The notes beneath the pieces were generated by a model that searched no databases, was not told the origin of the DNA, and saw nothing but the letters and a program-made list of their open reading frames with translations. From contig NZ_LR216287.1 in NCBI RefSeq assembly GCF_900696045.1, positions 496,001 to 560,000 of the forward strand: a stretch of DNA of 64,000 nt. The letters are read 5' to 3'. Positions 10,006 to 18,777 of the stretch are shown here, piece after piece (the stretch's first letter is position 1; the number at the start of each line of letters is the position of its first letter). This DNA is from Candidatus Nitrosocosmicus franklandus (GTDB lineage: Archaea; Thermoproteota; Nitrososphaeria; Nitrososphaerales; Nitrososphaeraceae). The position numbers were made by a program, and so were the translations under genes.

Positions 10006-11817
10006 TTACTTTTGTCCGCTTTGAAGGAATTCCAAGATTTTCATCAGGTCAGAAGAAGCGGAAGAAGCGGAAGAAGCGGAAGAAGCGGAAGAAGAGTTAC
10101 TACCGTTGTTGTTTTGACTAGTATTGGTTAGACTCTGTAAAGTATTTTCTTCTCCAAGTATTGGATCAAATCCTGTGTCGTTTGTTCCAAATAGGGTTGC
10201 AAATGGATCAAATGAACCTAAATCACTTCCAAGGCCCATATCACTATTACTGCTATTACCAGTACTGTTGCTGCTGCTGCTGCTGCTATTGACATTGCTG
10301 GTACCAAAACCAAAACCACCATCATGAGAAAACAAATGATCTAAGAACATTGAATCCGAATGATTATCAAAAGAGGAAGAAGATGAGAACAAGGATTCAA
10401 GGCCTGTTTGGCCAAATAAAGAATTAGAGCTATTTGTTAAAAAAGGAAAAGTAGAAGAGGAAGAGGAAGAGGAAGAAGGATGAGATTCCAACATTGCAAA
10501 AGGTCCAAGAAAATTCATAAGGGCAGAAAGGTTAAAGCCCTCTCCAGCAGCTGTAACATTAGGTCTGAGCATAGATTGTCCTCCAAGAAGGCCCATCGTA
10601 CCAGTGTTGTTTGAAAGGTTAAACAATTGACTGAGGTCGCTAACGTTACCACCAAATGAACCCCAATCGCTCAAAAATGGTGCAATAGAGCGATTAGTAT
10701 GATTGGAAAAAACATCTCCTCTACATAAATTTGACAAAATTTGAATATTGCAGAAGGTATCAGGGTCCACAGATCCTAATCCAGAACCCATCAAAGAACT
10801 AAGATTTGTTGATGAAAGTGATCCGGAAGGAGATGAAAACAAGGCTGTTGAATTTGATAGCAGACTTTGGAGGGTAGAGAATGTAGTTTCATTTAAACCC
10901 AATGAGTTTAACAAGCTGTATGGACTGTTTGTGATATTTTTTATATTCAGTGAGGAAAATAAATTTGCCAAAAATGGTACCTCTTCTTTTATCTTTGCAA
11001 TACTGCTAGAGTTGGCCAGTTTAGTGATGGAATCGGCCAGATTATTTAACGAATTGATCTTAAATGAGTAGATCATCTTATTTGCAATGGGTAGGGAATT
11101 TTGAACATCATTTGTATTTACTTCATAGTTTAGAATGTATAATTTGTTACCGACAAGCGTTCCAATTTCAATATCATCAATACTTGTATTTCCTGAATAG
11201 CTTCTTGTCACTAATTTGTAGGCTGGAATTCCTGATAGCATTGAATCGGTAGAGGTTTCAACAATAGTAACATCAGCATCTTGTTCTTGTATAGAATTGG
11301 CTTGGCTTTCTAAATAAGAACTAATATTTATTTGGTTACCACTGTCGTATATTGGTGGGTATAAATCTTCTACATATACATTGAACCACGATATGTAGGT
11401 CTGTGGATATTGAGTTGAATCATCATAAGCTGGGAAAAAGCTCACCTGTTTTACTGTCTCATTGGAATTGCTCTCGTCAATTAAAAAACTGGAAGGGTAT
11501 TTTATTGAAATACCCATTCCACTGTTTTCATAAGTATTAAACACCAAAGTATCGTTGGTACCAGATGCGGAATTTGCAAGTGTTGCCACAGCACTCTGTG
11601 CATAGGCCAAGTTAGTAGGATAAAACTGAAAATTGCCAATAATGCTGTTAACTTGAGAGTCAAGACCATCGCCTAGCAGTAATGATGAGAATGGTGATGT
11701 AGGTGTTAGAACCTGTAAACTAAAAACAGTACCCAATACTAGTAGAGTTGACACCAACGTAATTGCAAAAAGCACAGATGAAGATGAAGAACTTACTTGC
11801 TGTTTTGACTTTATCAT
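10006..11817 (-). CDS. Secreted Ser/Asn-rich protein with PsbP-like N-terminal domain
   Basis: A signal peptide or anchor is clear near the N-terminus (LFAITLVSTLLVLGTVF). It is followed by a domain of about 150 residues that begins FNTYENSGMGISIKYPSSF, the pattern of the PsbP-like domain common in thaumarchaeal exported proteins. The rest, about 370 residues, is rich in Ser, Asn, Leu, Gly and Phe with many NxS/T sequons and no recognisable fold. It is probably surface-exposed and glycosylated. The tail has five near-identical SerAlaSer-type units encoded by a 9-nt repeat. I start at the ATG at 11817 rather than an upstream TTG/ATG because a TATA-like TATTTTTATA lies about 25 nt before it and the first residues become a standard signal peptide. 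It is divergent from the PH-like gene. Confidence 0.75.
   Translation of the reverse strand: MIKSKQQVSSSSSSVLFAITLVSTLLVLGTVFSLQVLTPTSPFSSLLLGDGLDSQVNSIIGNFQFYPTNLAYAQSAVATLANSASGTNDTLVFNTYENSGMGISIKYPSSFLIDESNSNETVKQVSFFPAYDDSTQYPQTYISWFNVYVEDLYPPIYDSGNQINISSYLESQANSIQEQDADVTIVETSTDSMLSGIPAYKLVTRSYSGNTSIDDIEIGTLVGNKLYILNYEVNTNDVQNSLPIANKMIYSFKINSLNNLADSITKLANSSSIAKIKEEVPFLANLFSSLNIKNITNSPYSLLNSLGLNETTFSTLQSLLSNSTALFSSPSGSLSSTNLSSLMGSGLGSVDPDTFCNIQILSNLCRGDVFSNHTNRSIAPFLSDWGSFGGNVSDLSQLFNLSNNTGTMGLLGGQSMLRPNVTAAGEGFNLSALMNFLGPFAMLESHPSSSSSSSSTFPFLTNSSNSLFGQTGLESLFSSSSSFDNHSDSMFLDHLFSHDGGFGFGTSNVNSSSSSSNSTGNSSNSDMGLGSDLGSFDPFATLFGTNDTGFDPILGEENTLQSLTNTSQNNNGSNSSSASSASSASSASSDLMKILEFLQSGQK
10052..10096 (-). 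repeat. Nine-nucleotide tandem repeat in the secreted protein tail
   Basis: Five near-perfect GAAGAAGCG units (plus-strand sense) code for Ser-Ala-Ser triplets. A TGC trinucleotide run nearby (10267-10289) encodes poly-Ser. Both are expandable without frameshift. Confidence 0.8.
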
Positions 11818-11941
11818 CAGTGCTATTTGATGAAAGGTATAAAAATATTTTACTTTACAATTTGTAAGGTATAAAATTGTGATAATAAAGTAGTCAGTTA
11901 TCATAACTTTTTTAGATTGTTTTGATTAATCAGGATAGTAG

Positions 11942-12652
11942 ATGTCGGACAATAAGAATAATTTTAATACAGAGATCACAGATGAAGACGAATTTGATGA
12001 AATTAGAAAGATAGCCGAAATGCTAAACCCCGACGAAAAAGTGCTTGTGGTGGCTAGACAGTCAAGAATCAAGCCAGGTGGATCTCATTTTTCCCCAAAC
12101 GTTGTATATGCTACTGATAGAAGGATAATATTAAGAGATCCATCCATGTTAGGATTAAAACAAGAAATAATTGACATACCTTACAACGTGATTACTAACG
12201 CAAAGATAAAGAAAGGAATATTGTCTGCATCAGTAATTTTTAATGCACCGGGATTGTTTAATCCAAATGTTCCAGAAAAAATCCCAGGCGTAAAAAGACT
12301 TAGTACTCATGAACATGGTGAGGATGGAGTAATTGACGCAATTCCAAAGAAAAAAGCAGAAGATCTAGTAGAAGTAATACGATACGGGATTGCTCATATA
12401 AGGTCACCTACAACCGCTTTTGGATCTGGAGCGACATATTTGGGTAACATGAATCCCATGGGAGCCAGCAGTGACTCCCAGCATCACTACCGACCTGCTC
12501 AGCAGATATCCCACGCAGATGAGTTAGAAAAACTGGCAAATTTAAGAGATAGAGGTATAATATCTGACAAGGAATTTGAGAAAATGAAAGACAGAATCAT
12601 TCATGGCGATTCGAGCGCAGGTAGTAACAATAATAATAACAACAACAAATAA
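11942..12652 (+). CDS. PH-like domain protein with C-terminal SHOCT motif
   Basis: Residues about 20-140 look like a bacterial PH-type domain: MLNPDEKVLVVARQSR, then VYATDRRIILRDP and a following beta-rich stretch (IIDIPYNVITNAKI) are the usual cues for this family. The C-terminal 35 residues (ADELEKLANLRDRGIISDKEFEKMK) form the short SHOCT oligomerisation motif, found at the ends of many proteins with such domains. The end is an Asn-rich tail from an AAT/AAC run. The protein is cytosolic by appearance, with no membrane segment. A function in membrane or protein-complex assembly is possible, but no partner is evident. It is divergently placed 124 nt from the secreted Ser/Asn-rich protein. Confidence 0.75.
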   Translation: MSDNKNNFNTEITDEDEFDEIRKIAEMLNPDEKVLVVARQSRIKPGGSHFSPNVVYATDRRIILRDPSMLGLKQEIIDIPYNVITNAKIKKGILSASVIFNAPGLFNPNVPEKIPGVKRLSTHEHGEDGVIDAIPKKKAEDLVEVIRYGIAHIRSPTTAFGSGATYLGNMNPMGASSDSQHHYRPAQQISHADELEKLANLRDRGIISDKEFEKMKDRIIHGDSSAGSNNNNNNNK

Positions 12653-12805
12653 TAAAATAAAAAACGGTTTTCTTGTTAAACTTTTAACAATATTAGAAAA
12701 ATCGACCTTTTAGTCTCGTCATCAATCCCATGCATATACTTTGTTTTACTTTTGTACCAATTTATTTTTAAGTGTATTTGACGCATATTAAATAGATTGT
12801 TTAGT

Positions 12806-13222
12806 ATGGGTAGCAACATCTCAAAAGAAAGTTTTGTACAGCTTGTGAGCAGCAAATCAAAACTTTTTTTGATATTGTCTATAGCGGTTCTTAGTATTAT
12901 TATTTACCCAATTATTATTCCGCATGTTACCCACCCTTCAATGATTTATCATATTATTCTCCATATTGTAAGCTTCGATGTTGCACTCTTTTTGACAACA
13001 ATTTCGTTTCTTTCTTATAAAAAAACAAAGAGCAAGAAAATCCTGTTAACAGCGTTGAGTTTTGGATTCTTAATGTGCACAGAGTTTCTGTACATGCTGC
13101 AAACAAGTGATATTCTGGAAGCCTACAATATACCTTTAATAGAGGTAGAATATACACATGTATTGCTGCTAATAATGCTAGGATTGTTTGCTGCAGGTGT
13201 TTTGAGGTTGGAAAGAAAATGA
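12806..13222 (+). CDS. Four-helix integral membrane protein, coupled to a winged-helix regulator
   Basis: A small hydrophobic protein with about four membrane segments. The family is not one I can name. It overlaps the next gene by 4 nt (ATGA), so the two are translationally coupled. The arrangement suggests that the membrane protein senses something and the winged-helix protein regulates transcription, or that the regulator controls its own partner. The start is either TTG at 12797 or ATG at 12806. I prefer the ATG because the TTG adds only three residues, and a TATTAAATA box lies about 22 nt upstream. Confidence 0.7.
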   Translation: MGSNISKESFVQLVSSKSKLFLILSIAVLSIIIYPIIIPHVTHPSMIYHIILHIVSFDVALFLTTISFLSYKKTKSKKILLTALSFGFLMCTEFLYMLQTSDILEAYNIPLIEVEYTHVLLLIMLGLFAAGVLRLERK

Positions 13223-13779
13223 AAATCTATTCGGCTTTAAAAGATAGTCAAATTCATCTAGCAAATAATGGAGGAGATAACAGGGGCAGAATTCTAAAAA
13301 TTATTGATTCGTTTCCTGGAATAAGATATAGAGATATTCTTAGACTTACTAACTTAAACAACGGCACTCTTTCCCACCACTTGTCTGCACTAGAAAAGCA
13401 GTCGATGATAAAGATTGGCAAGACTGAAAACAGCAATATTACAAGATATTACCCAGCTTCAACTCATCCAGACGAGTTTCTTATTTTAAATTATTTGAAA
13501 ATCAAAACCACTAAAAAAATTATACTTTATCTTCAAGAGGAAGTAAATGGAGCAAGTTTTAACGAAATTGCAAATCACATAGGCAAGGCTCCCTCTACAA
13601 CATCGTGGAATTTGAAACGCCTTTTGGATGCAAAAATTGTTGAAAGAAAACGTGGGGAAAATGTTTCACTGTTCGTTCTTAATAACAAAGAACTGGTAGC
13701 AAAGTTAGTCGCAGAAAATAACAAGAGTTTACTCGACAGAAGCATTGAGAATTATATCTCTATTATAGACGAGTTATGA
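13219..13779 (+). CDS. Tandem winged-helix transcriptional regulator
   Basis: Two winged helix-turn-helix units are visible. The first, about 24-75, contains the HTH pattern PGIRYRDILRLTNLNNGTLSHHLSALEKQ and a wing with ITRYYP. The second, about 90-160, contains NEIANHIGKAPSTTSWNLKRLLDAKIVER. This tandem architecture is common among archaeal regulators of ArsR/MarR type. The gene is coupled by an ATGA overlap to the upstream four-helix membrane protein, which is its likely functional partner. No cofactor-binding cysteines are visible. The target is unknown. Confidence 0.85.
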   Translation: MKIYSALKDSQIHLANNGGDNRGRILKIIDSFPGIRYRDILRLTNLNNGTLSHHLSALEKQSMIKIGKTENSNITRYYPASTHPDEFLILNYLKIKTTKKIILYLQEEVNGASFNEIANHIGKAPSTTSWNLKRLLDAKIVERKRGENVSLFVLNNKELVAKLVAENNKSLLDRSIENYISIIDEL

Positions 13780-13895
13780 CCTTTTAGTTAAATTTGATCC
13801 ATAGGGTAAGTAGGTGGGTGGGTAGGTAGTAGTAGTAGCACCCAATTTTACTCTTTTGAGCACACATATTAAGCCAAAGTCATAAAGCTCTTTGG

Positions 13896-14345
13896 ATGGC
13901 ATTGGATACTAATAACGTTAAACTTGACAAATTAGAATTTTTGTTCAATCAGCAAAAAGAATTGATAAGCCAAAGTTATTCCAAATCCGAAATTAAAAGT
14001 GAGCAAGATGGACCCAAAACAGAAGAAGGTACTACAGCAGCATCATCACCTGAAAACAAAATGAAGAAACTCTACGAAATTAGAGAGCCGTTTAGTGGAT
14101 ATAGGATCTTTATGCTTTCTTCTGCAATGCTGCATGAAGTTGTAGAGTTGCAAAGAGAAACAGACTGGAAGTGGTGGAAAACAGAAAAAGGAATTGAAAA
14201 TCAAAGAATTCAAGAAGAAATTATCGATCTCTGGCATTTTTTGATACAGCTTTCGATAGAAGCCGGATTAGAGCCAGAAACTCTTGTCGCAAAATATATT
14301 GAAAAAAACAAGGAAAACACCAAAAGACAGCAACGGGGTTACTAA
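13896..14345 (+). CDS. All-alpha dimeric dUTPase/MazG-like nucleotide pyrophosphohydrolase
   Basis: The C-terminal 100 residues match the all-alpha NTP pyrophosphatase superfamily, nearest to dimeric dUTPases: a first acidic helix with HEVVELQRE, a WKWWK element and a second metal-binding helix EEIIDLWHF (ExxxD with following His), then an amphipathic helix with AKYIEKN. Such enzymes remove dUTP or other non-canonical nucleotides with magnesium. The first 45 residues are an unusual charged Ser/Glu/Lys-rich leader. The ATG at 13896 follows a TATA-like stretch (ATATTAAG) by about 25 nt. Substrate choice (dUTP or another nucleotide) cannot be settled from sequence alone. Confidence 0.75.
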   Translation: MALDTNNVKLDKLEFLFNQQKELISQSYSKSEIKSEQDGPKTEEGTTAASSPENKMKKLYEIREPFSGYRIFMLSSAMLHEVVELQRETDWKWWKTEKGIENQRIQEEIIDLWHFLIQLSIEAGLEPETLVAKYIEKNKENTKRQQRGY

Positions 14346-14488
14346 CCAAAATTTTTTAAAAACCGTATTCAGCGAGGGCGATGATGATGTCTATCAGAAT
14401 GGATAAGAATCGATTGAAGACGACAATAACAAACAACAAGTCATCAATTATCTTTTGGCCACAATTTAATTCATCAACCTACTACTAC

Positions 14489-14884
14489 CTATCCCAAAAT
14501 TTCCAATTCTTCATACTGTTCTTTTACAGCAAGTAAAAATAGATCCTCTTCAAAAATCAACAGCCAATCGCTCAAACCTGTCATAGGTAATTTCCTAACC
14601 AAGATTCGAGAATCCTTCAAAATGGTTTGTACAAATACATGAGTTGGATATTCGTCTCCTGGCCTCAATCGTATCAGATCACTTTGTAGCATGATTCCTC
14701 GGATTCCAGGCTGGATGTTTAATTTTCTAATGTTACCCTCCCTATCCTCTATTTTGGAAGTCACATAACTTTGACCAATGTCAAAGTCCAAGTTAAATGA
14801 GATCTTTACTTTGCAATCCTTGCTTCTGGGAACCTGTTTGTAAAGAATTTCAGATTCTGCATCAAAATAAGAGAGATTGCTCAC
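14489..14884 (-). CDS. Hypothetical soluble protein
   Basis: I do not recognise this 131-residue protein. It starts with GTG, has no signal or membrane segment, and appears mainly beta: alternating hydrophobic stretches such as CKVKISFNLDFDIG, then GIRGIMLQSDLIRLRPGDEY and SRILVRKLPM. The gene is convergent with the dUTPase-like gene (143 nt apart). No function can be proposed. Confidence 0.55.
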   Translation of the reverse strand: MSNLSYFDAESEILYKQVPRSKDCKVKISFNLDFDIGQSYVTSKIEDREGNIRKLNIQPGIRGIMLQSDLIRLRPGDEYPTHVFVQTILKDSRILVRKLPMTGLSDWLLIFEEDLFLLAVKEQYEELEILG

Positions 14885-15087
14885 CTGTTAGAATTGATAC
14901 ACATATCTTATTTAAAATAACTTTTACTAGTCAGGCTTGGGAGTTAACATTTACACGAATGAATTATCGCGGTCTCAGGAAAACAGGTACGCTAGATTAC
15001 CTGATTCGTGGCGTACTGTTCTTATTTACGTTCACAAAACAAGTGAAAGTGATCATAAAAGATATAGAAATTTGAGTAAAGCGGGGT

Positions 15088-15273
15088 GTGGAGTTTGGTA
15101 AAGCAGTAGAATATTTATCAATAGTCAGAAGAAAAGATAAGGCCAGTTTCTTGCGAAACGGAAAGGTCTTTTCGAAATTGGTTAAATACCTAATGTTAAT
15201 ATTTGTAGTCTTACCACTGAAGATCTATAAGCTAAAAGCAAAAGAAAGAAGGAGAAGGCATGTGAAAATATAA
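15088..15273 (+). CDS. Possible small basic protein upstream of the GNAT gene
   Basis: A 61-codon frame starting with GTG ends 1 nt before the ATG of the acetyltransferase. It has one hydrophobic stretch (YLMLIFVVLPLKIY) and a very basic tail (KAKERRRRHVK). Close spacing and a plausible single membrane helix argue for a real small gene; lack of any recognised family and the GTG start argue against. Confidence 0.3.
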   Translation: MEFGKAVEYLSIVRRKDKASFLRNGKVFSKLVKYLMLIFVVLPLKIYKLKAKERRRRHVKI

Positions 15274-15274
15274 A

Positions 15275-15913
15275 ATGCCAGAGAATAAAGTAATAATTAG
15301 GAATTTAACCTATCAGGATATCGATGGCATAATCGAATTACAGGAAGAATCATTTCCATCAATGTTCGAGGAAGGAAGCGTCTGGAGAGAGTATCATTTA
15401 AAAAGTCATATAGATATTTTTCCAGAAGGACAGTTTTGTGCTATATATAATGATAAGATAATAGGCTCCTCTAGTAGTCTTATCGTAAAATTGGAACCTG
15501 AATACGCAGTCCATACCTTTAGTCGAGTTACTGGGAATAGTATGTTTACAACTCATTGTCCAACTCTAGGTGATTCGTTGTATGGTGCAGATGTCTCTGT
15601 CCACCCATCTTTTAGAAGATTAGGAGTCGCGTCAAAATTCTATAGAAAACGAAAAGACTTGACAATTAAACTAAATTTAAGGAGGATAATTGCAGGTGGC
15701 AGACTTGCCAACTATTACAAGTATGCGAATAAACTTTCTCCAGAAGATTATGTCAATGCAATTTTGAACAAGAAACTTACTGATCCGGTTTTATCGTTTC
15801 AATTGAGAAACGGATTCAAGTTCATAAAAATTCTACCAAATTATCTTAAAGATTCAAATTCACTGAACAATGCAACGTTTATTGAATGGATTAATCCATA
15901 CTACAAAAAGTGA
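15275..15913 (+). CDS. GNAT-family N-acetyltransferase
   Basis: The acetyl-CoA-binding core is visible at ADVSVHPSFRRLGVASKFY (about 108-126), with the R/Q-x-x-G-x-A type loop as RRLGVA. The following part, GGRLANYYKYANKLSPEDYV and then DPVLSFQLRNGFKF, closely resembles the GNAT domain that in bacteria is fused to a nitrilase-type hydrolase (YhcX-like), here as a stand-alone protein. The gene overlaps the amidohydrolase by 4 nt (GTGA), so the two are probably one operon and may act on the same small molecule: one acetylates an amine, the other hydrolyses or modifies the product. That link is inference. Confidence 0.85.
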   Translation: MPENKVIIRNLTYQDIDGIIELQEESFPSMFEEGSVWREYHLKSHIDIFPEGQFCAIYNDKIIGSSSSLIVKLEPEYAVHTFSRVTGNSMFTTHCPTLGDSLYGADVSVHPSFRRLGVASKFYRKRKDLTIKLNLRRIIAGGRLANYYKYANKLSPEDYVNAILNKKLTDPVLSFQLRNGFKFIKILPNYLKDSNSLNNATFIEWINPYYKK

Positions 15914-16716
15914 CTCAAACCATCATCGATTGTCATGTACATATTAATGGCTATGAAAGTTTGAAAAATATCCCCCTTGATGAAAGAATTAAAGCTCTAT
16001 CAGATACAATGCAGGCCAACAATGTTGATCAAGCTGTCATTATTTCTTCTTACAAGGTAAATGAAGAGAGACCATCAACGTCTCAGATACTAGAATACAT
16101 AAAAAATAATGATAATATTCATGTGGTTGCAGGGTTTTCAATCGACAATCATGATGGAAAAAACACAATTGAAGAATACCGCAAATATCTTAAAGATGGT
16201 AAAATTAAAGGTTTAAAGATTTACCCAGGATATGAGCACTATTATCCTTATGATCCAAAGTACCAAAAGGTTATTGATTTGTGTATAGAATACGATGTTC
16301 CATTAATGATTCATACGGGTGATACGTATACTCCCAAGGGTAAAATTAGATATGCTCATCCTATTAACGTGGATGATGTGGCGGTGGATAATCCGGAGCT
16401 AAAGATAATAACATGTCATCTTGGAAACCCATGGTTTTTGGATTGTCAAGAGATTATCTACAAGAATAAAAATGTGTATGCAGATATTTCTGGACTGGTA
16501 TTAGGGGACTTTACAGAATTTTATGAAAAATATTTGGTTGGAAAAATTACAGATTTCTTAAACTATGCAGGTGAGCCAAAGTATCTTTTGTATGGAACAG
16601 ATTGGCCAATATCAAGTATGAAATCCTATCTGAATTTTGTTTCAAAATTAGATCTCAATGATCAGGAACGAGAACTGATCATGTTCGAAAACTCAAAAAG
16701 ATTGTTTAAGTTATAA
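15910..16716 (+). CDS. Amidohydrolase-2 family metal-dependent hydrolase
   Basis: TIM-barrel hydrolase or decarboxylase of the amidohydrolase-2 type. The first metal pair HVH is in IIDCHVHING near residues 8-10. Further likely ligands are His136 in LMIHTGDTY, the His in ITCHLGNP and the Asp in LLYGTDWP. Length, 268 residues, is typical. It begins with GTG, overlapping the acetyltransferase stop by 4 nt, so coupled translation is likely. Substrate is unknown. Confidence 0.88.
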   Translation: MTQTIIDCHVHINGYESLKNIPLDERIKALSDTMQANNVDQAVIISSYKVNEERPSTSQILEYIKNNDNIHVVAGFSIDNHDGKNTIEEYRKYLKDGKIKGLKIYPGYEHYYPYDPKYQKVIDLCIEYDVPLMIHTGDTYTPKGKIRYAHPINVDDVAVDNPELKIITCHLGNPWFLDCQEIIYKNKNVYADISGLVLGDFTEFYEKYLVGKITDFLNYAGEPKYLLYGTDWPISSMKSYLNFVSKLDLNDQERELIMFENSKRLFKL

Positions 16717-17021
16717 TTGATATTAGTTGGCACCTATTGTGAATGGAGATCAATCTATTGATTTCTTGCTTTGGATTTAAAACAAACCAATTAAATTATC
16801 ACCTAAAGGTCTCTATATTAGAAAAAATAGGGTTTCTTATACAAATATCGGAGATAATTGTAGAACAACTGGCAAAGTTAACCTACTTGCATAAGACTAA
16901 AAGGATTACATTGTATTATCAAAGGATAAAATCACATTTAACTTATGTTACTAAATTAGTGTTATAAGAATTTTAGCAATAATAAATGAGATAAAATGCC
17001 TTGTCGGACATGGCATGTAGT
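16717..17021. other. Intergenic region
   Basis: No convincing gene is seen. A 74-codon frame at 16743-16967 has ordinary AT-rich composition, no recognisable features and no clear promoter. Confidence 0.4.
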
Positions 17022-17453
17022 TTATTTCTTGGGTCTTTTGACTTTTGACAATACTCTTATCTTTACATTATATATTGGATCTCCGTTTTGTAAAAACAAG
17101 TCTGACTTTGTAACTCCTGCAACGCTGTTTTTTAATCTTAATTTAGTACCATCGTCTAGTAAATATTCATTCCACTTTTCAGAAGAAATCGAATAAGGCA
17201 ATTCCTTACTAGATACCGATTCTAATTCTTCTTTTGAATAAACTTTGGAGTGAGAAGGACCCTTTGCTTTATCTGAAAAGACAAAAGATTGTATTGATTG
17301 AAAATCAAATTCATATTCGCTTGATGGGTTAGTTTTAGATTTTTTGACCCCTGTTAATACAACTCTGCTTTTAAGTTTAGTTCCATCACCGAGAAGATAA
17401 GAATCCCAATACTCTTTGATTACCTTAAAGTCAATAGTCGCTGAATCATCCAT
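17022..17453 (-). CDS. Hypothetical protein with internal duplication
   Basis: The 143 residues contain two copies of a module of about 65 residues. The clearest matching segments are YWDSYLLGDGTKLKSRVVL (about 15-33) and KWNEYLLDDGTKLRLKNSV (about 93-111), both followed by a GVxKS motif. Each module looks like a small beta-rich domain. No signal peptide and no cysteines. The family is unknown to me. The gene is alone, convergent with the amidohydrolase and divergent from the K+ channel. Confidence 0.6.
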   Translation of the reverse strand: MDDSATIDFKVIKEYWDSYLLGDGTKLKSRVVLTGVKKSKTNPSSEYEFDFQSIQSFVFSDKAKGPSHSKVYSKEELESVSSKELPYSISSEKWNEYLLDDGTKLRLKNSVAGVTKSDLFLQNGDPIYNVKIRVLSKVKRPKK

Positions 17454-17700
17454 TTATCTATTTTGAGAGGAGACGTACATATTTTAATTAATATGTATTG
17501 CGCACAGCCATCTCTAACTTAGGCTCTAACAGTATCAATAGTCTTGAAAAGCCTATAATAGACTATCAAATATAGATTTCAAAAGAAAAAATTTGATTCC
17601 CAGGGCCTGACAGAACAGAATACTAGCACCATGAAATAAAAGAATTAACAAAAGAAATCGTTAATATCAAAGCTTCTTAAACCTAAACTAATTTAATGGG

Positions 17701-17729
17701 ATTAGCTCCTCGTGAAAAGGAGTGCTAAT
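17701..17729 (+). promoter_or_regulatory. Inverted repeat spanning the K+ channel start codon
   Basis: ATTAGCTCCT (17701-17710) and AGGAGTGCTAAT (17718-17729) are complementary apart from a two-base bulge, and the GTG start codon lies in the loop. It could be an operator or an RNA hairpin that hides the start. Confidence 0.45.
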
Positions 17730-18605
17730 TTTGAAATATTTATTGTCACCATTACTTCCTTTTCTATACTCTTAGTATTATTACAGTATTTTTATGATCC
17801 AATCGGAGATGTACTCGTGGCAATTTTGTTGTTCGATGTAGCCGTTTCAATTATTTTATGCACGGACTTGTTATTGAGGGCACGAGATTCAAAGAATCCA
17901 TCGAAATACATTCTTAAACATGTTTATGAAATCCCAGCTCTTATTCCGGTTTACGCCATATTTCTTTTAAGTGGAGAAACAATATTTGGAGTGGGGTTAA
18001 AAAGTTTCAGATTCATCCACATATTTAGACTAATTCACACGTTATCGAGAGTAATAATAGTATTCGATGAAATAAAGAATAGGCTAATTTTTATAACTTT
18101 CTTGTCAATAGCTACGGTTACTGCAGGAGCTTTGGGTGTTTATGTTGTAGAGAAGAGTGCCCCTGGAACAACTATAACCAATTTAGACGATGCCTTTTGG
18201 TGGGCAATAGTAACAGTAACGACCGTAGGCTACGGGGACATATACCCGGTCACATTTGAAGGACGAGTGATTGCAACGGTTGTCATGATTATAGGTATAG
18301 CAATACTAGGGATCTTGATTTCAACTTTGGGAGCACAACTCATAGAGTCCAGAATTAAGAGACAGAGCAAGAAGGAAGAAAATAATATCAAAGAATTAAT
18401 CAAAAATAAAATAGATAGGATAGAAGGATTACAAAGCGAGGAAATTATAACGCTTCTAAACATGATATCCAGTCTTCATGGTGAACTTAATAGAGGTCTA
18501 AGTAAAGAACAAGAGGTAGAGTGTCCCGAATGCAAGAATATAAATCCAGATAATGCAGTTTACTGTTATAGGTGCGGAAATAAAATAACCACCGGTAACC
18601 CATAA
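17712..18605 (+). CDS. Voltage-gated-type K+ channel with C-terminal zinc ribbon
   Basis: Membrane segments S1-S4 occupy about 8-120. The S4-like helix has spaced basic residues (Arg100, Arg106, Arg113), fewer than in strong voltage sensors. The pore helix and selectivity filter TVGYGD (171-176) identify a potassium channel, followed by S6 (about 186-212). The cytosolic tail holds a coiled-coil-like segment (about 213-265) and ends with a zinc ribbon with Cys271, Cys274, Cys285 and Cys288. A zinc ribbon on a K+ channel is unusual. The GTG start sits inside an inverted repeat. tRNA-Ala follows 11 nt downstream on the same strand. Confidence 0.9.
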   Translation: MKRSANFEIFIVTITSFSILLVLLQYFYDPIGDVLVAILLFDVAVSIILCTDLLLRARDSKNPSKYILKHVYEIPALIPVYAIFLLSGETIFGVGLKSFRFIHIFRLIHTLSRVIIVFDEIKNRLIFITFLSIATVTAGALGVYVVEKSAPGTTITNLDDAFWWAIVTVTTVGYGDIYPVTFEGRVIATVVMIIGIAILGILISTLGAQLIESRIKRQSKKEENNIKELIKNKIDRIEGLQSEEIITLLNMISSLHGELNRGLSKEQEVECPECKNINPDNAVYCYRCGNKITTGNP

Positions 18606-18616
18606 AAGGCATTTGA

Positions 18617-18691
18617 GGGCTGGTGGTTCAGCCTGGTACGAACGTTCGATTCGCAATCGAAAGATCGCGGGTTCAAATCCCGCCCAGTCCA
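18617..18691 (+). tRNA. tRNA-Ala (anticodon CGC)
   Basis: A complete cloverleaf can be drawn: acceptor GGGCTGG pairs with CCAGTCC, D stem GTTC/GAAC, anticodon stem TTCGA/TCGAA around the loop TTCGCAA (anticodon CGC), 5-nt variable loop, T stem GCGGG/CCCGC, discriminator A. The G3:U70 pair, the classic alanine identity element, is present. The 3' CCA is not encoded and no intron is seen. The integrase gene just downstream suggests that the 3' end of this gene is an integration site. Confidence 0.95.
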
Positions 18692-18777
18692 CTTTTGGAA
18701 TTGTTATATGAAATCTCTCAGGCTCTTATATATATTAAGTTAATTTTAAGCACTATATAATCTTTATTATAGGAACT

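Noticed and set aside
14797-15075. A 92-codon plus-strand frame
   Set aside because: Its first part is antisense to the hypothetical gene at 14489-14884, and the protein has no recognisable pattern.
16743-16967. A 74-codon plus-strand frame
   Set aside because: No family resemblance, no promoter signal, and composition like spacer.
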